Below are positions 9,118-17,663 of a stretch of 64,000 bases of DNA, piece after piece. A model generated the notes under the pieces. It had not been told where the DNA came from and ran no database searches. It saw nothing but the letters and a program-made list of their open reading frames with translations. The position numbers and the translations under genes were made by a program. Position 1 is the first letter of the stretch. Every line of letters begins with the position of its first letter. Source of the DNA: an uncultured Nitrospira sp. (GTDB lineage: Bacteria; Nitrospirota; Nitrospiria; Nitrospirales; Nitrospiraceae); assembly GCA_902500995.1 (NCBI GenBank), contig CABVSR010000004.1, positions 1 through 64,000 of the forward strand. The letters run 5' to 3'.

Positions 9118-9630
9118 TCAACGCGCAGGGCTTGACTCGCCGGCCAGCTTCCCTTCATCCGAAGCGGCGTCCGATTGATACGCGTCGCTCTCTTCCACTT
9201 CCAGCATCCGCTCGAAGGAGCGCAGGGTTGAACGGAACCGCTCCACCATCATCAGACGCTGCTTCTGCAGGTCCGCCACGCCACGCTGCATCTCCGTGAG
9301 ACTCACTCGAGCCTGCCGGACAATTTCGCTCGCCTTGAGTTCGGCTTCCTTCACGATCAAATCGGCTTCGCGCTGGGCGGATCGCTTGACGTCCTCCGCC
9401 AACGTCTGCGCCGAGACCAACGTGTTGGAGAGCGTCGCCTCCGTACGGCGCAAGTCGGCCACCTGCTGCTCGGTCGTGGTGAGTTTCTCGCGCAGCAGAC
9501 TGTTCTCGCGATTCAGATTTTCAACGGTCAGCGCCAATTCTTCAAGAAAGCGATTGACCTCGTCCTTGTCGTACCCGCGGAACTTGACCTGAAACACCAT
9601 CTGCTGAATGTCGATGGGAGTGATTTTCAT
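9118..9630 (-). CDS. divIVA: DivIVA-domain protein
   Basis: Coiled-coil scaffold protein of 170 residues. The N-terminal DivIVA membrane-binding domain is clear (MKITPIDIQQMVFQVKF then GYDKDEVNRFLEEL). It is followed by long heptad-rich helix (about 35-145) and an acidic tail. GAGAGGTG precedes the ATG. In Gram-positives DivIVA marks curved membrane at poles and septa. Here it sits at the far end of the division cluster behind yggT, the same linkage seen in Bacillus (sepF-ylmG-divIVA). The division role in this organism is inference. Confidence 0.88.
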   Translation of the reverse strand: MKITPIDIQQMVFQVKFRGYDKDEVNRFLEELALTVENLNRENSLLREKLTTTEQQVADLRRTEATLSNTLVSAQTLAEDVKRSAQREADLIVKEAELKASEIVRQARVSLTEMQRGVADLQKQRLMMVERFRSTLRSFERMLEVEESDAYQSDAASDEGKLAGESSPAR

Positions 9631-9651
9631 GCGACACCTCTCGCCCGACAG

Positions 9652-9948
9652 TTAATGCATCCGCACGGCAATATCCCGCAAGGATTGAACCACGGCATAT
9701 TGCAGAAACACAAGGATCAGGATTGCGATCATGGGCGAAAGATCCATGCCCATGCGCCATCCGATGAATCGCCGAATCGGCGTGAGCACCGGTTCCGTCG
9801 CGCGTTCCAGGAATTGCACGATCGGATTCCAGGGATCGGGATTGACCCAGGAAATCAACGCGCGGGCGATGATCACCCACATATAGATCCACAGCACCGT
9901 ATCCAAAACCGTCGCCGTTCCTTGCAACACATTGCTTAGCACGAACAT
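9652..9948 (-). CDS. yggT: YggT/YlmG family membrane protein
   Basis: A 98-residue integral membrane protein with two hydrophobic segments (about residues 5-30 and 70-90) and the family signature ALISWVNPDPWNP between them. An upstream in-frame start at 10005 would lie inside proC; the ATG at 9948 overlaps the proC stop by one base (TGATG) and is preferred. YlmG-type proteins are linked to division or nucleoid organisation in cyanobacteria and plastids, and yggT is often next to proC and yggS as here. Molecular function unknown. Confidence 0.88.
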   Translation of the reverse strand: MFVLSNVLQGTATVLDTVLWIYMWVIIARALISWVNPDPWNPIVQFLERATEPVLTPIRRFIGWRMGMDLSPMIAILILVFLQYAVVQSLRDIAVRMH

Positions 9949-10754
9949 CAGCGTCCCAACTCCTGTGAACGTTTCGTCGCCGCCTCGACGGCCGCCATCA
10001 AACACCCCCGGAGCCCGCCGGCTTCCAGTTGATGCAACCCGGCGATGGTCGTGCCTCCCGGCGATGCCACCTGATCCTTGAGCCGGGCCGGATGCTCCCC
10101 CTGCTCCAACACCATCCGGGCTGCGCCCAGCACCGTCTGAGCCGCCAGCGTTTGCGCAGTCGCGCGCGGCAATCCCATTTTGACTCCGCCGTCGGCCAGC
10201 GCTTCGATCGCGACGAACACATAGGCCGGCCCACTCCCGCTCAAGCCGGTGACGGCATCCATCAGCCGTTCTTCGACCATGACTACGGAGCCTACGGCTT
10301 CGAAGAGGGCCCGCACCGCCGCCAGATCGCCGGCAGTCAGATCAGCCTGAGAGGCCAGCGCGGTCACCCCCTCGCGCACCAATGCCGGGGTGTTGGGCAT
10401 GGCTCGCACGATGGCGCGGGCGGCCGGAATACGTTCGCGAATCCAGGCCGTGGTGACCCCGGCGGCAATCGACACCACCAATTTCCCTGACAGCGCAGCT
10501 CCGGTTTCACTGAGGACGGCCGGCATCACCTGGGGCTTCACGGCCAACAGCACGAGATCAGCCCCGGCCGCGGCCGCGGCGTTATTGTCACTGACCTCAA
10601 TACCGAAGCGGGACTTCAAGAGATCCCGGCGTGCCGCCACTGGGTCGGTTGCGCAAAGGAAGGCGGGCTCGCTGACCTTCGAAGCCAGCACACCGCCGAT
10701 CAACGCTTCTGCCATCTGCCCGCCGCCGAGCACTGCAATCGTCCCGGTGATCAT
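9948..10754 (-). CDS. proC: Pyrroline-5-carboxylate reductase
   Basis: Last step of proline synthesis: NAD(P)H reduction of 1-pyrroline-5-carboxylate in the cytosol. The 268-residue product has the N-terminal Rossmann motif IAVLGGGQMAEALIGG, the AMPNTPALVREG segment and the C-terminal ProC signature DQVASPGGTTIAGL. Length is normal. It overlaps yggS by four bases upstream (ATGA) and yggT by one base downstream, so the three genes are tightly coupled. Confidence 0.95.
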   Translation of the reverse strand: MITGTIAVLGGGQMAEALIGGVLASKVSEPAFLCATDPVAARRDLLKSRFGIEVSDNNAAAAAGADLVLLAVKPQVMPAVLSETGAALSGKLVVSIAAGVTTAWIRERIPAARAIVRAMPNTPALVREGVTALASQADLTAGDLAAVRALFEAVGSVVMVEERLMDAVTGLSGSGPAYVFVAIEALADGGVKMGLPRATAQTLAAQTVLGAARMVLEQGEHPARLKDQVASPGGTTIAGLHQLEAGGLRGCLMAAVEAATKRSQELGR

Positions 10755-11461
10755 CCTAGTTGCCGTACTCCAAAAATAGCGGTGCCGACTCGCACGTAGG
10801 TCGCCCCTTCTTCAACCGCAACCGCATAGTCGTGCGACATACCCATCGACAGTTCCTGCATATTAATGTTCCTGCAACCCTGCGCTGTCAATGCCTGAGC
10901 AAGTTCCCGGAGTTGCCGGAAGTAGGGACGGGCCTCTTCCGCCGTCGCGGTCGGCGGAGGAATAGCCATGAGGCCGCGGATATCCAACTGCTCGAACTCG
11001 TTCAACAGCGGGAGGGCTTGAGCCAGCGCCGCCGGAGCAAATCCGCCTTTGCTGGATTCCCCTCCGAGATTGACCTCCAGCAGAACGCGCTGCCGCAGTC
11101 CCGCCGCCTTGGCCTGGCGAGCGATCTCTTCGGCCAGCACCAGACTGTCGACCGAGTGGATGGTCTCGAAGCGCCCGACGACCGACTTGACCTTCCGCCT
11201 CTGGAGGGTACCGATGAAATGCCAGACAACCCCTTCGCGATCCAACGCCTCGATCTTTGGCAGGGCCTCCTGAAGGCGGTTTTCGCCGAGATGCCGAATG
11301 CCGGCATCCACCGCTTCCCGCACCCGCTCAACGGAGACGGTTTTCGATGCCGCCAGCAGCCGTACGCTCTCCGGAGCACGCCCCGCCCGGACCGCTGCAT
11401 GCCGAATCTCGTCGAATAGTGATCGAACCCGATCGGCAATTGTCCCCGGTTCTGCGTCCAT
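10751..11461 (-). CDS. yggS: YggS family pyridoxal phosphate homeostasis protein
   Basis: PLP-binding protein of the alanine racemase N-terminal-like fold (PLPBP/PROSC) involved in vitamin B6 and amino-acid homeostasis rather than a known reaction. The 236-residue product has the PLP lysine in LLAASKTVSVERVREAV, the HFIGTLQRRK segment and the C-terminal LSMGMSHDYAVAVEEGATYVR signature split here as LSMGMSHDY and VRVGTAIFG. The ATG at 11461 follows GGCGGCAGG. It overlaps proC by four bases. Confidence 0.93.
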   Translation of the reverse strand: MDAEPGTIADRVRSLFDEIRHAAVRAGRAPESVRLLAASKTVSVERVREAVDAGIRHLGENRLQEALPKIEALDREGVVWHFIGTLQRRKVKSVVGRFETIHSVDSLVLAEEIARQAKAAGLRQRVLLEVNLGGESSKGGFAPAALAQALPLLNEFEQLDIRGLMAIPPPTATAEEARPYFRQLRELAQALTAQGCRNINMQELSMGMSHDYAVAVEEGATYVRVGTAIFGVRQLG

Positions 11462-11517
11462 CCTGCCGCCTTGCGAAGCATCGCCTGCCTGTTTCAGTCA
11501 ACAACGATCGCCTCCGA

Positions 11518-11548
11518 GGACGGGTAGGCGCGAGCATCCTGCCCGTCC
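11518..11548 (-). promoter_or_regulatory. Strong stem-loop between pgeF and yggS
   Basis: Eleven-base arms (11518-11528 and 11538-11548, one G-T type mismatch) enclose a nine-base loop. No U-tract follows on the minus strand, so it is not a typical intrinsic terminator. It could be an mRNA processing or stability element in the intercistronic gap. Confidence 0.4.
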
Positions 11549-11564
11549 ACCGGCACAGGCCGCG

Positions 11565-12302
11565 TTACCGGTCAGGCACGAGGGCGATCCCGCTGACCAT
11601 CGTTGCCTTCACGACGCCTTCGCGGCGGTAACTATAAAATGCCTCCGGCCGGCAAATCGTGCAGGCCTCAACCGTGGCCACGTGTTTTGCTTCCAATCCC
11701 TCAGCCAGCGCCTGGCGCCGCACAAAGGCGCGCAAATCCAAATGCGCTTTCTGCGTATCCACCGGCGACACCACGGACGGCCATTCCGAGAACACGTGGC
11801 GAAGCCGCGTGAGCACCGGCTCGTCCACCTCGTAACAGCAGGGACCGGCGGAGGGTCCGATCGCCATTCGCAGATCCTTAACCCTGGCTCCGAACCGGCT
11901 GACGAGCAATGCCGCGGTCTTCGGCACAATGCCGGCCACCGCGCCACGCCAGCCTGCATGGACTGCTGCGACCACCCGCCGCTTCGGATCATGCAAGAGG
12001 ACGGGCACACAGTCGGCCGTCCGCACGGTGACCATCAGTCCCGGCTGATCGGTCACCAGCGCATCCCAGCCCCCTTCGAACCGCTCACCCTCTTCAACCG
12101 GTCGATCCACCACCAGGGCATCGGTTCCATGCACCTGCTTGACGGACAGGATCACCCTCGCCCTGTGGCCCTGCGATCCCGCTTCATGCGTAGAGGCGCG
12201 TCCCGGTGTGACCGGCACCGCAGACAGCCGGGTGCCGAAAAAGTGCTCCACCCCGTCGGCAGCCGATGCAAACGAGGCGACAGTAATGACCTCGGTGGCC
12301 AT
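11565..12302 (-). CDS. pgeF: Laccase-domain protein (polyphenol oxidase / YfiH, LACC1-like)
   Basis: A 245-residue member of the YfiH/LACC1 family. The zinc-binding and active-site segments are visible: VKQVHGTDALVV, RTADCVPVLL, VAAVHAGWRGAVAGIV and IGPSAGPCCYEV. Family members act as purine nucleoside phosphorylase/deaminase, and PgeF removes L-Ser from misassembled peptidoglycan precursors in E. coli. The position directly after ftsZ, as in many dcw clusters, favours the wall-editing role. It starts 36 bases after ftsZ. Confidence 0.9.
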   Translation of the reverse strand: MATEVITVASFASAADGVEHFFGTRLSAVPVTPGRASTHEAGSQGHRARVILSVKQVHGTDALVVDRPVEEGERFEGGWDALVTDQPGLMVTVRTADCVPVLLHDPKRRVVAAVHAGWRGAVAGIVPKTAALLVSRFGARVKDLRMAIGPSAGPCCYEVDEPVLTRLRHVFSEWPSVVSPVDTQKAHLDLRAFVRRQALAEGLEAKHVATVEACTICRPEAFYSYRREGVVKATMVSGIALVPDR

Positions 12303-12337
12303 GGTCTCTTCTTTCTATGCTCAGAACCGGCTGAACC

Positions 12338-13537
12338 TCAATCGGCCTGTTTGCGCAGGAACGTCGGCACATCCCACTCATCGTCGCCGACGACGGCGAT
12401 CCGTTCCACCGCTTCTCGCGTCTCACCCATGCGCCGGAGGAAGGTCGGCCGATCGATGTCCTTGATGGGCCGATCTGATCCTGCGGCATGGACGCCCGTC
12501 AACACCTGCTGGGCGGGGCGCCCATTCCCCGTGCGCGGCACGGGCCGTTCGGTCACCACCGGCCGCGCAGCCGGCGGCTCCTCACGCTCGAATCCCGTCG
12601 CGATGACGGTCACGATCAAATCGTCGCCGATTTCAGGATTGATGACCTGCCCGACGATGATGTTGGCTTCGGCATCCGCCGCATGTTGCACAATCGACGC
12701 GGCTTCTTCCACTTCGTGCAGCGACATGTTCGGGCCGCCCGTGATATTCAGCAAGACTCCGCGAGCCCCTTCCACACTGCCTTCTTCCAGCAAGGGGCTG
12801 CAGATCGCCTTTTGCGCGGCTTCTTGCGCCCGGTTGGCGCCGCGCCCGATGCCCATGCCCATCACCGCGCGCCCCGTGTGCGCCATGATGGTCCGCACAT
12901 CGGCAAAATCGACGTTCACGAGCCCGGTCGTGGTGATCACGTCGGCAATGCCCTGAATCGCCTGGCGCAACACATCGTCCGCAACCTTGAACGCATCCAG
13001 CAGCGGCGTCGCCTTGTCCACGATGCCCAGCAAGCGCTGATTGGGGATGATCAACAGTGTGTCCACGTGCCGGCCGAGATCGCGAATACCCTCTTCGGCG
13101 TGGCTCATGCGCCGGTGCCCTTCGTATTGGAACGGCTTGGTCACGACCGCGACGGTGAGAATGCCCAACTCGCGCGCGATGCTCGCCACGATCGGAGCCG
13201 CGCCGGTCCCGGTGCCGCCGCCCATGCCGGCGGTCACGAAGACCATGTCGGCGCCGACCAGGCTCTCCCGGATTTCATCCTTACTTTCAAGAGCCGCATC
13301 GCGTCCGACTTCGGGCTTGGCGCCGGCCCCGAGACCCCGGGTCCGATCCGGACCGATCTGGATTTTATAGGCCGCCTGCGACCGCTCCAGTGCCTGCACG
13401 TCGGTATTCGCGGCGACAAAATCGACCCGGCACAATCCGCCGGTAATCATTGTATTGACGGCATTGCACCCCGCGCCTCCCACTCCGATCACTTTGATGC
13501 GAACGGGCGATTGCGGCTCCTCTTGAAATGAAAACAT
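12338..13537 (-). CDS. ftsZ: Cell division GTPase FtsZ with a doubled C-terminal peptide
   Basis: Tubulin-like GTPase that forms the division ring. Of 399 residues, about 10-315 are the GTPase core, with the tubulin signature [10 protein letters not shown] at 106-115 and the NTDVQAL segment at 44-50. A linker of about 40 residues follows. The conserved C-terminal peptide that binds FtsA and other partners is DVPTFLRK at 389-396. A second near-copy, DRPTFLRR, occurs at 362-369, 27 residues earlier. It follows ftsA after about 55 bases with CAAGGGAGGTGCC before the ATG. Confidence 0.97.
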   Translation of the reverse strand: MFSFQEEPQSPVRIKVIGVGGAGCNAVNTMITGGLCRVDFVAANTDVQALERSQAAYKIQIGPDRTRGLGAGAKPEVGRDAALESKDEIRESLVGADMVFVTAGMGGGTGTGAAPIVASIARELGILTVAVVTKPFQYEGHRRMSHAEEGIRDLGRHVDTLLIIPNQRLLGIVDKATPLLDAFKVADDVLRQAIQGIADVITTTGLVNVDFADVRTIMAHTGRAVMGMGIGRGANRAQEAAQKAICSPLLEEGSVEGARGVLLNITGGPNMSLHEVEEAASIVQHAADAEANIIVGQVINPEIGDDLIVTVIATGFEREEPPAARPVVTERPVPRTGNGRPAQQVLTGVHAAGSDRPIKDIDRPTFLRRMGETREAVERIAVVGDDEWDVPTFLRKQAD

Positions 13538-13591
13538 CGTGGCACCTCCCTTGACGATGGCGCGGGCGCGGCCTGAAGCCGCCCGCAGAAG

Positions 13592-14836
13592 TTAGAAAAA
13601 CTCGAACATCCACGATCGCATGCGATCGAACACTTTCCCCAGCCCCTTGCCGTGACGGATGCCGGCAGCCTCCAAGTTGTCGGCATGTTGACGCGCGTGG
13701 AGTAACAGCCCGACGCCGGTCGCATGCATCGGGTTGCTGACGATATCCCGTAACCCACCGATGCCTGTCGGCGCGCCTCGGCGAGCCGGCAGATTCAGCC
13801 CGCGTTCCGCCGCATCCGGCATCCCTTCCAACAGCGAGGTTCCACCCGTAATCACCACGCCCGCGCCGAGCATGCCTTCATACCCGGCCCGCACGATTTC
13901 GCGCTTCACGAGATCGAATATTTCTTCGACGCGCGGCTCCAGAATTTCCGCAATGTCACGTCTGGTGAACTGCCGCGGCGGGCGATCGCCGACAGAGGGC
14001 ACTTCCACCATCTGATGCCCGTGCACCAACTCGGTGCGGGCGATGCCGTGCTGCACTTTGATTTTTTCTGCGTCGGTTTGCGAGGTCAACAATCCGATGG
14101 CCAGATCCTTGGTCAGATTCTGGCCGCCGATCGGGAGCACGGCCGTGTGCCGGATACTACCGTCGAGGAAGATGGCAAGATCCGTCGTCCCGCCGCCCAG
14201 ATCCACCATGGCCACGCCCAACTCGCGCTCCTCCGCGCTCAAGACGGCTTCGCTCGAGGCAAGCGGCTGCAGAATGATATCGACCACGTCGAGCCCCGCC
14301 CGGTTGACACTCTTGATGATGTTTTGCGCCGAGGTCACCGCACCCGTAATGACATGCACATTCACTTCCAAGCGGTTGCCCGACATGCCGAGCGGCTCGC
14401 GCACGCCTTCTTGATCGTCCACCATGAACTCGCGCGGCAAGACATGCAGGATGCGCCGTTCATGGGGAATGACCGCGAGTGTCCTCGCGCTCTCCACCGC
14501 GCGGTTGATGTCGTCACGGGTGACTTCCTGCTTCTTGAGCGCCACCACGCCTTTCAGGTTCTCCCCCGAGATGTGGCTGCCGGCGATACCGGTGTACACC
14601 GAATTGATCTGCACCGCCGCCATAAGCTCCGCTTCCTCGACCGCCTTCTTGATCGATTCCACGGTACTTTCGATATTGTTGACGACGCCCTTGCGAAGCC
14701 CGCGCGAAGGGCAGGATCCCACGCCGATGATGTTCAACGGGCCCTCCTCCGGCACTTCGGCCACAATGGCGCAAATCTTGGTCGTTCCGATATCGAGCCC
14801 GACCAGGATATGATCCCGCTTAGACACTCGCCTCAC
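13592..14836 (-). CDS. ftsA: Cell division protein FtsA
   Basis: Actin-like ATPase that tethers FtsZ to the membrane. Phosphate-binding motif GLDIGTTKICAIV near the N-terminus, the 1C domain between, and the second phosphate motif MVDLGGGTTDLAIF are present. A C-terminal amphipathic helix (KVFDRMRSWMFEFF) is the membrane-targeting sequence. The GTG at 14836 overlaps the ftsQ stop (GTGA); a second in-frame GTG at 14827 has better Shine-Dalgarno spacing. Length 411-414 residues is normal. Confidence 0.96.
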   Translation of the reverse strand: MRRVSKRDHILVGLDIGTTKICAIVAEVPEEGPLNIIGVGSCPSRGLRKGVVNNIESTVESIKKAVEEAELMAAVQINSVYTGIAGSHISGENLKGVVALKKQEVTRDDINRAVESARTLAVIPHERRILHVLPREFMVDDQEGVREPLGMSGNRLEVNVHVITGAVTSAQNIIKSVNRAGLDVVDIILQPLASSEAVLSAEERELGVAMVDLGGGTTDLAIFLDGSIRHTAVLPIGGQNLTKDLAIGLLTSQTDAEKIKVQHGIARTELVHGHQMVEVPSVGDRPPRQFTRRDIAEILEPRVEEIFDLVKREIVRAGYEGMLGAGVVITGGTSLLEGMPDAAERGLNLPARRGAPTGIGGLRDIVSNPMHATGVGLLLHARQHADNLEAAGIRHGKGLGKVFDRMRSWMFEFF

Positions 14837-15702
14837 CCCCTTCCCCGAACAATGACGCGGTCGGCAAAGCGAAGATCGATCTCATTCGCTCTGGCGCCCT
14901 CGCCGTCAAAAGCCACATCACGCAGCGCGGGCCGCATTTTGAGAAACCGCGACCATTGCTGATTCATCGACGACTCGCTGAACTGGAACGTCACGCCTTG
15001 TACTTCCACCACCAGATTGTTCAAATTCCCCACATTGATGTCCGGCCGTCCCCCGGTAGTTTGGCCGACCATGCGCGCCAAGGCCGCGCCTACCTGCACG
15101 GGACGACGATCTTCCGCTTTGCCCTGAGCGAAGCGCTTGCCGTCGACACCCGACAGGATGGGAAGCGTCGGGTCGTCGCTCGACCCGAGCCGTGCCAGCA
15201 ACACCCCTTCGGCGTCTGCGAGCAGATTTTCCGCCAGGGTGCGCACCACCACCGCCGGCTCCCGCTCGACGATCTCGATATGGATCTCGTGCAATGGCTT
15301 CAACACCACGGTCGCATCCTTGATCCAGGGATGGGTCTTGATCCGATCCGCCAACCAGGTCGGATTGATGGAGTAGAGCGCCGTATCGGGCTTGAGCGCC
15401 AAGCGTCCGATCACTTCCTTTCTCGTCACGTGATGCAGGCCATTGACGGACACGGACCGCACAAGAAACCATTCGCGCGTCAGCGGACCGATTTCACGCG
15501 CCAGCACAAACAACCCCGAACAGCCGCCGACCAACACCGTCACCGTCGCGACCACTCGCAAGGAAATCAGGAAACCACGCCCGAGCCGAGACCAATAACC
15601 GCCTGCCGCCCCGCCTCGGCGGCGGTCCAGGCTCGAATCGGAACGGGCATTCGCCCGCGGATTCACTCTGGCCGGTCGTGTTTTGCGCCACCTGAACGGC
15701 AT
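14833..15702 (-). CDS. ftsQ: Cell division protein FtsQ
   Basis: Bitopic divisome protein that bridges early and late division proteins. From ATG 15702 (MPFRWRKTRPARVNPRANAR) the product is 289 residues: a basic cytosolic tail, one membrane helix near residues 45-68, a POTRA domain beginning VRSVSVNGLHHVTRKEV, and the FtsQ beta domain. The frame stays open 98 codons upstream, but that part is shadow of ddl. It starts eight bases after the ddl stop and overlaps ftsA by four bases. Confidence 0.92.
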   Translation of the reverse strand: MPFRWRKTRPARVNPRANARSDSSLDRRRGGAAGGYWSRLGRGFLISLRVVATVTVLVGGCSGLFVLAREIGPLTREWFLVRSVSVNGLHHVTRKEVIGRLALKPDTALYSINPTWLADRIKTHPWIKDATVVLKPLHEIHIEIVEREPAVVVRTLAENLLADAEGVLLARLGSSDDPTLPILSGVDGKRFAQGKAEDRRPVQVGAALARMVGQTTGGRPDINVGNLNNLVVEVQGVTFQFSESSMNQQWSRFLKMRPALRDVAFDGEGARANEIDLRFADRVIVRGRG

Positions 15703-15710
15703 GACGACCT

Positions 15711-16721
15711 CTACCTCACGGCTCGAAAGGATCCCACCCCGGCCCGCCTGAGCGCGGATTCGAGGATCCGTTCCGTCAACGCATCGTATGACAGGCCCGC
15801 TTTGCCTGCCGCCATCGGCAACAGACTCGTCTCCGTCATCCCCGGCACGGTGTTGATTTCCAACACAGAGGGTTTGCCCTTGGGCGTAATGCGAAAATCT
15901 ACCCGGGCCGCTCCGTTGCAGCCCAGTGCTTGATAGGTGCGGATGGCCAGCTGCGTAATCTGCTTGGTCACCACCGCGGAAAGCGGCGCGGGACACAAGT
16001 ACTGCGTCCGGCCCTTCTGGTACTTCGCCGAGAAATCGTAAAATCCGTCAGGCGCGACTATTTCTACCGCTGGAAGGCCGGTTACCGCTCCATTCGCATC
16101 GCTCAGGAGAGACACCGTCACTTCATGCCCAGGAATATAGGCTTCCACCATCGCTTCCGGCTCGTATCGATGGGCGACCCGCAAGGCTTCTTTCCACTGC
16201 GAGGGCTTCCGAACAATCGTCACCCCGATCGTCGACCCCTGACTGGGCGGTTTGACGACGATCGGCAGCTTCAATTTGCAGCTCGTCAGGATGCGGTTCA
16301 GCGTGGGCGCGCTTCCTTGCCATACCACCGTGCCGCGCGGCACGGGAATGCCCTGTGCGGCCAGCTCCGTCTTGGTCACCACCTTATGCATGCCGATCGC
16401 GCTGGCGCGCACACCGGATCCCGTATAGGGAATGCCGATCGTTTCCAGAAATCCCTGGATCGCACCATCTTCCCCGCCGGGCCCATGTAAGGCCAGAAAG
16501 GCCACTTCTATCGCCTGTTCCTGCAAGGTTTGGGACAATCCCGGGCCGACATCGATGGCCACCGCGTCATAGCCGCTACGCACCAGGGACCGGTAGACGG
16601 CTTCGCCCGTCTTGAGGGAGACTTCGCGCTCCGAAGACTGGCCTCCCATCAACACCCCGATTTTCGAACGAGTCAGCGGCTTCCGTTCCGTCACGTCCAC
16701 TCCCTTCATCGATCGCGTCAT
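15711..16721 (-). CDS. ddl: D-alanine-D-alanine ligase
   Basis: ATP-grasp enzyme joining two D-alanines for the peptidoglycan stem. Visible motifs: KIGVLMGGQSSEREVSLKT near the N-terminus, LALHGPGGEDGAIQGFLE, the ATP-grasp segments PIVVKPPSQGSTIGV and EAYIPGHEVTVSLL, and VLEINTVPGMTETSLLP. The 336-residue frame starts at 16721, overlapping murB by four bases (ATGA); an internal ATG five codons on is possible. Order murB-ddl-ftsQ is a classic dcw arrangement. Confidence 0.95.
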   Translation of the reverse strand: MTRSMKGVDVTERKPLTRSKIGVLMGGQSSEREVSLKTGEAVYRSLVRSGYDAVAIDVGPGLSQTLQEQAIEVAFLALHGPGGEDGAIQGFLETIGIPYTGSGVRASAIGMHKVVTKTELAAQGIPVPRGTVVWQGSAPTLNRILTSCKLKLPIVVKPPSQGSTIGVTIVRKPSQWKEALRVAHRYEPEAMVEAYIPGHEVTVSLLSDANGAVTGLPAVEIVAPDGFYDFSAKYQKGRTQYLCPAPLSAVVTKQITQLAIRTYQALGCNGAARVDFRITPKGKPSVLEINTVPGMTETSLLPMAAGKAGLSYDALTERILESALRRAGVGSFRAVR

Positions 16722-17650
16722 GCCTGACCGACCACCTTTACTTCCAGTTCCAGCGTGACACCTGACGCCTTTTTGACTCCGGCGCGAACCTTTCGTATCA
16801 ACGCGAGCACATCGGCCGCGCGCGCATGACCCACGTTCACCATAAAGTTCGCGTGCTTCTCGGACACCTGTGCATCGCCCACACGCGCGCCCTTGAGGCC
16901 CGCGGCGTCCACCAGGCGGCCGGCGGAATCCTGCGGAGGATTCTTAAACACGCAACCGGCGCTCGGCAGCGTCAACGGCTGGGTGTTTTTGCGATACTGC
17001 AAGTAATCTTTCACGGTCTTTTCGATTTGGTCCTGCGCCCCCGGCTTCAGTTGCAGCCAGACTCCCGCCACGATCCCGCGCGGCAGATGAGCCTTCCGGT
17101 AACTGAATTGAATGTCGGCAGCGGGAATGTCCGACACCCGCCCTTTCGGGTCCACCATGCGCACGGCTTTGACCGAATCTTTCATTTCACCCAGCCGCGT
17201 CCCCGCGTTCATCACCACGCACCCGGCCACCGTGCCGGGAATGCCCGCGCCCCATTCCAACCCCGCCAGCGAGCGGCGGATGGCGTAGCCGATCAACGTC
17301 GGCATACCCACGCCCCCTTCCGCGTAGAGGACGGATCCCGGCTCGGGACGAATGGCTTTGAGTTGACGGAGGCTGAGCACGAGGCCGCGGATTCCCCCGT
17401 CACGTACCAGCAGATTCGTCCCACCCACCACGAAAATCGGGAGGCGCTCGGCGCGAACCTGCGCCACCACCCGGCAGAGATCGTCCAGATCGGCCGGCTC
17501 CACCAGGACTTCGGCCGGTCCCCCGATGCGGAACGACGTATAGGATTGCAGCGGCGCCTCATACAGAATCGTCCCGCGAATGCCCTCCAGGATGCTCGCC
17601 CAGTCTTTTTTCGTTCTCGCCGATTGCTCTTTTCGCGCCACACGTGACAC
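16718..17650 (-). CDS. murB: UDP-N-acetylenolpyruvoylglucosamine reductase
   Basis: FAD enzyme that reduces UDP-GlcNAc-enolpyruvate to UDP-MurNAc. FAD-binding region YTSFRIGGPAEVLVEP and VVGGTNLLVRDGGIRG, Tyr/Ser catalytic segments (FSYRKAHLPRGIV and SAGCVFKNPP) and the C-terminal Glu in LELEVKVVG are present. A reading frame opens at 17734 inside murC. The likely starts are GTG 17650 or GTG 17641, 14-23 bases after the murC stop. About 310 residues, normal length. Confidence 0.94.
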   Translation of the reverse strand: MSRVARKEQSARTKKDWASILEGIRGTILYEAPLQSYTSFRIGGPAEVLVEPADLDDLCRVVAQVRAERLPIFVVGGTNLLVRDGGIRGLVLSLRQLKAIRPEPGSVLYAEGGVGMPTLIGYAIRRSLAGLEWGAGIPGTVAGCVVMNAGTRLGEMKDSVKAVRMVDPKGRVSDIPAADIQFSYRKAHLPRGIVAGVWLQLKPGAQDQIEKTVKDYLQYRKNTQPLTLPSAGCVFKNPPQDSAGRLVDAAGLKGARVGDAQVSEKHANFMVNVGHARAADVLALIRKVRAGVKKASGVTLELEVKVVGQA

Positions 17651-17663
17651 CCTGCTTCGTCCC

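Noticed and set aside
11298-12956. 552-residue plus-strand frame antisense to pgeF and ftsZ
   Set aside because: High-GC antisense shadow: rich in Arg, Pro and Ser, no motif, and covers well-identified genes on the other strand. The same applies to 4447-5316, 12488-13531, 14015-14962 and 55491-57044.
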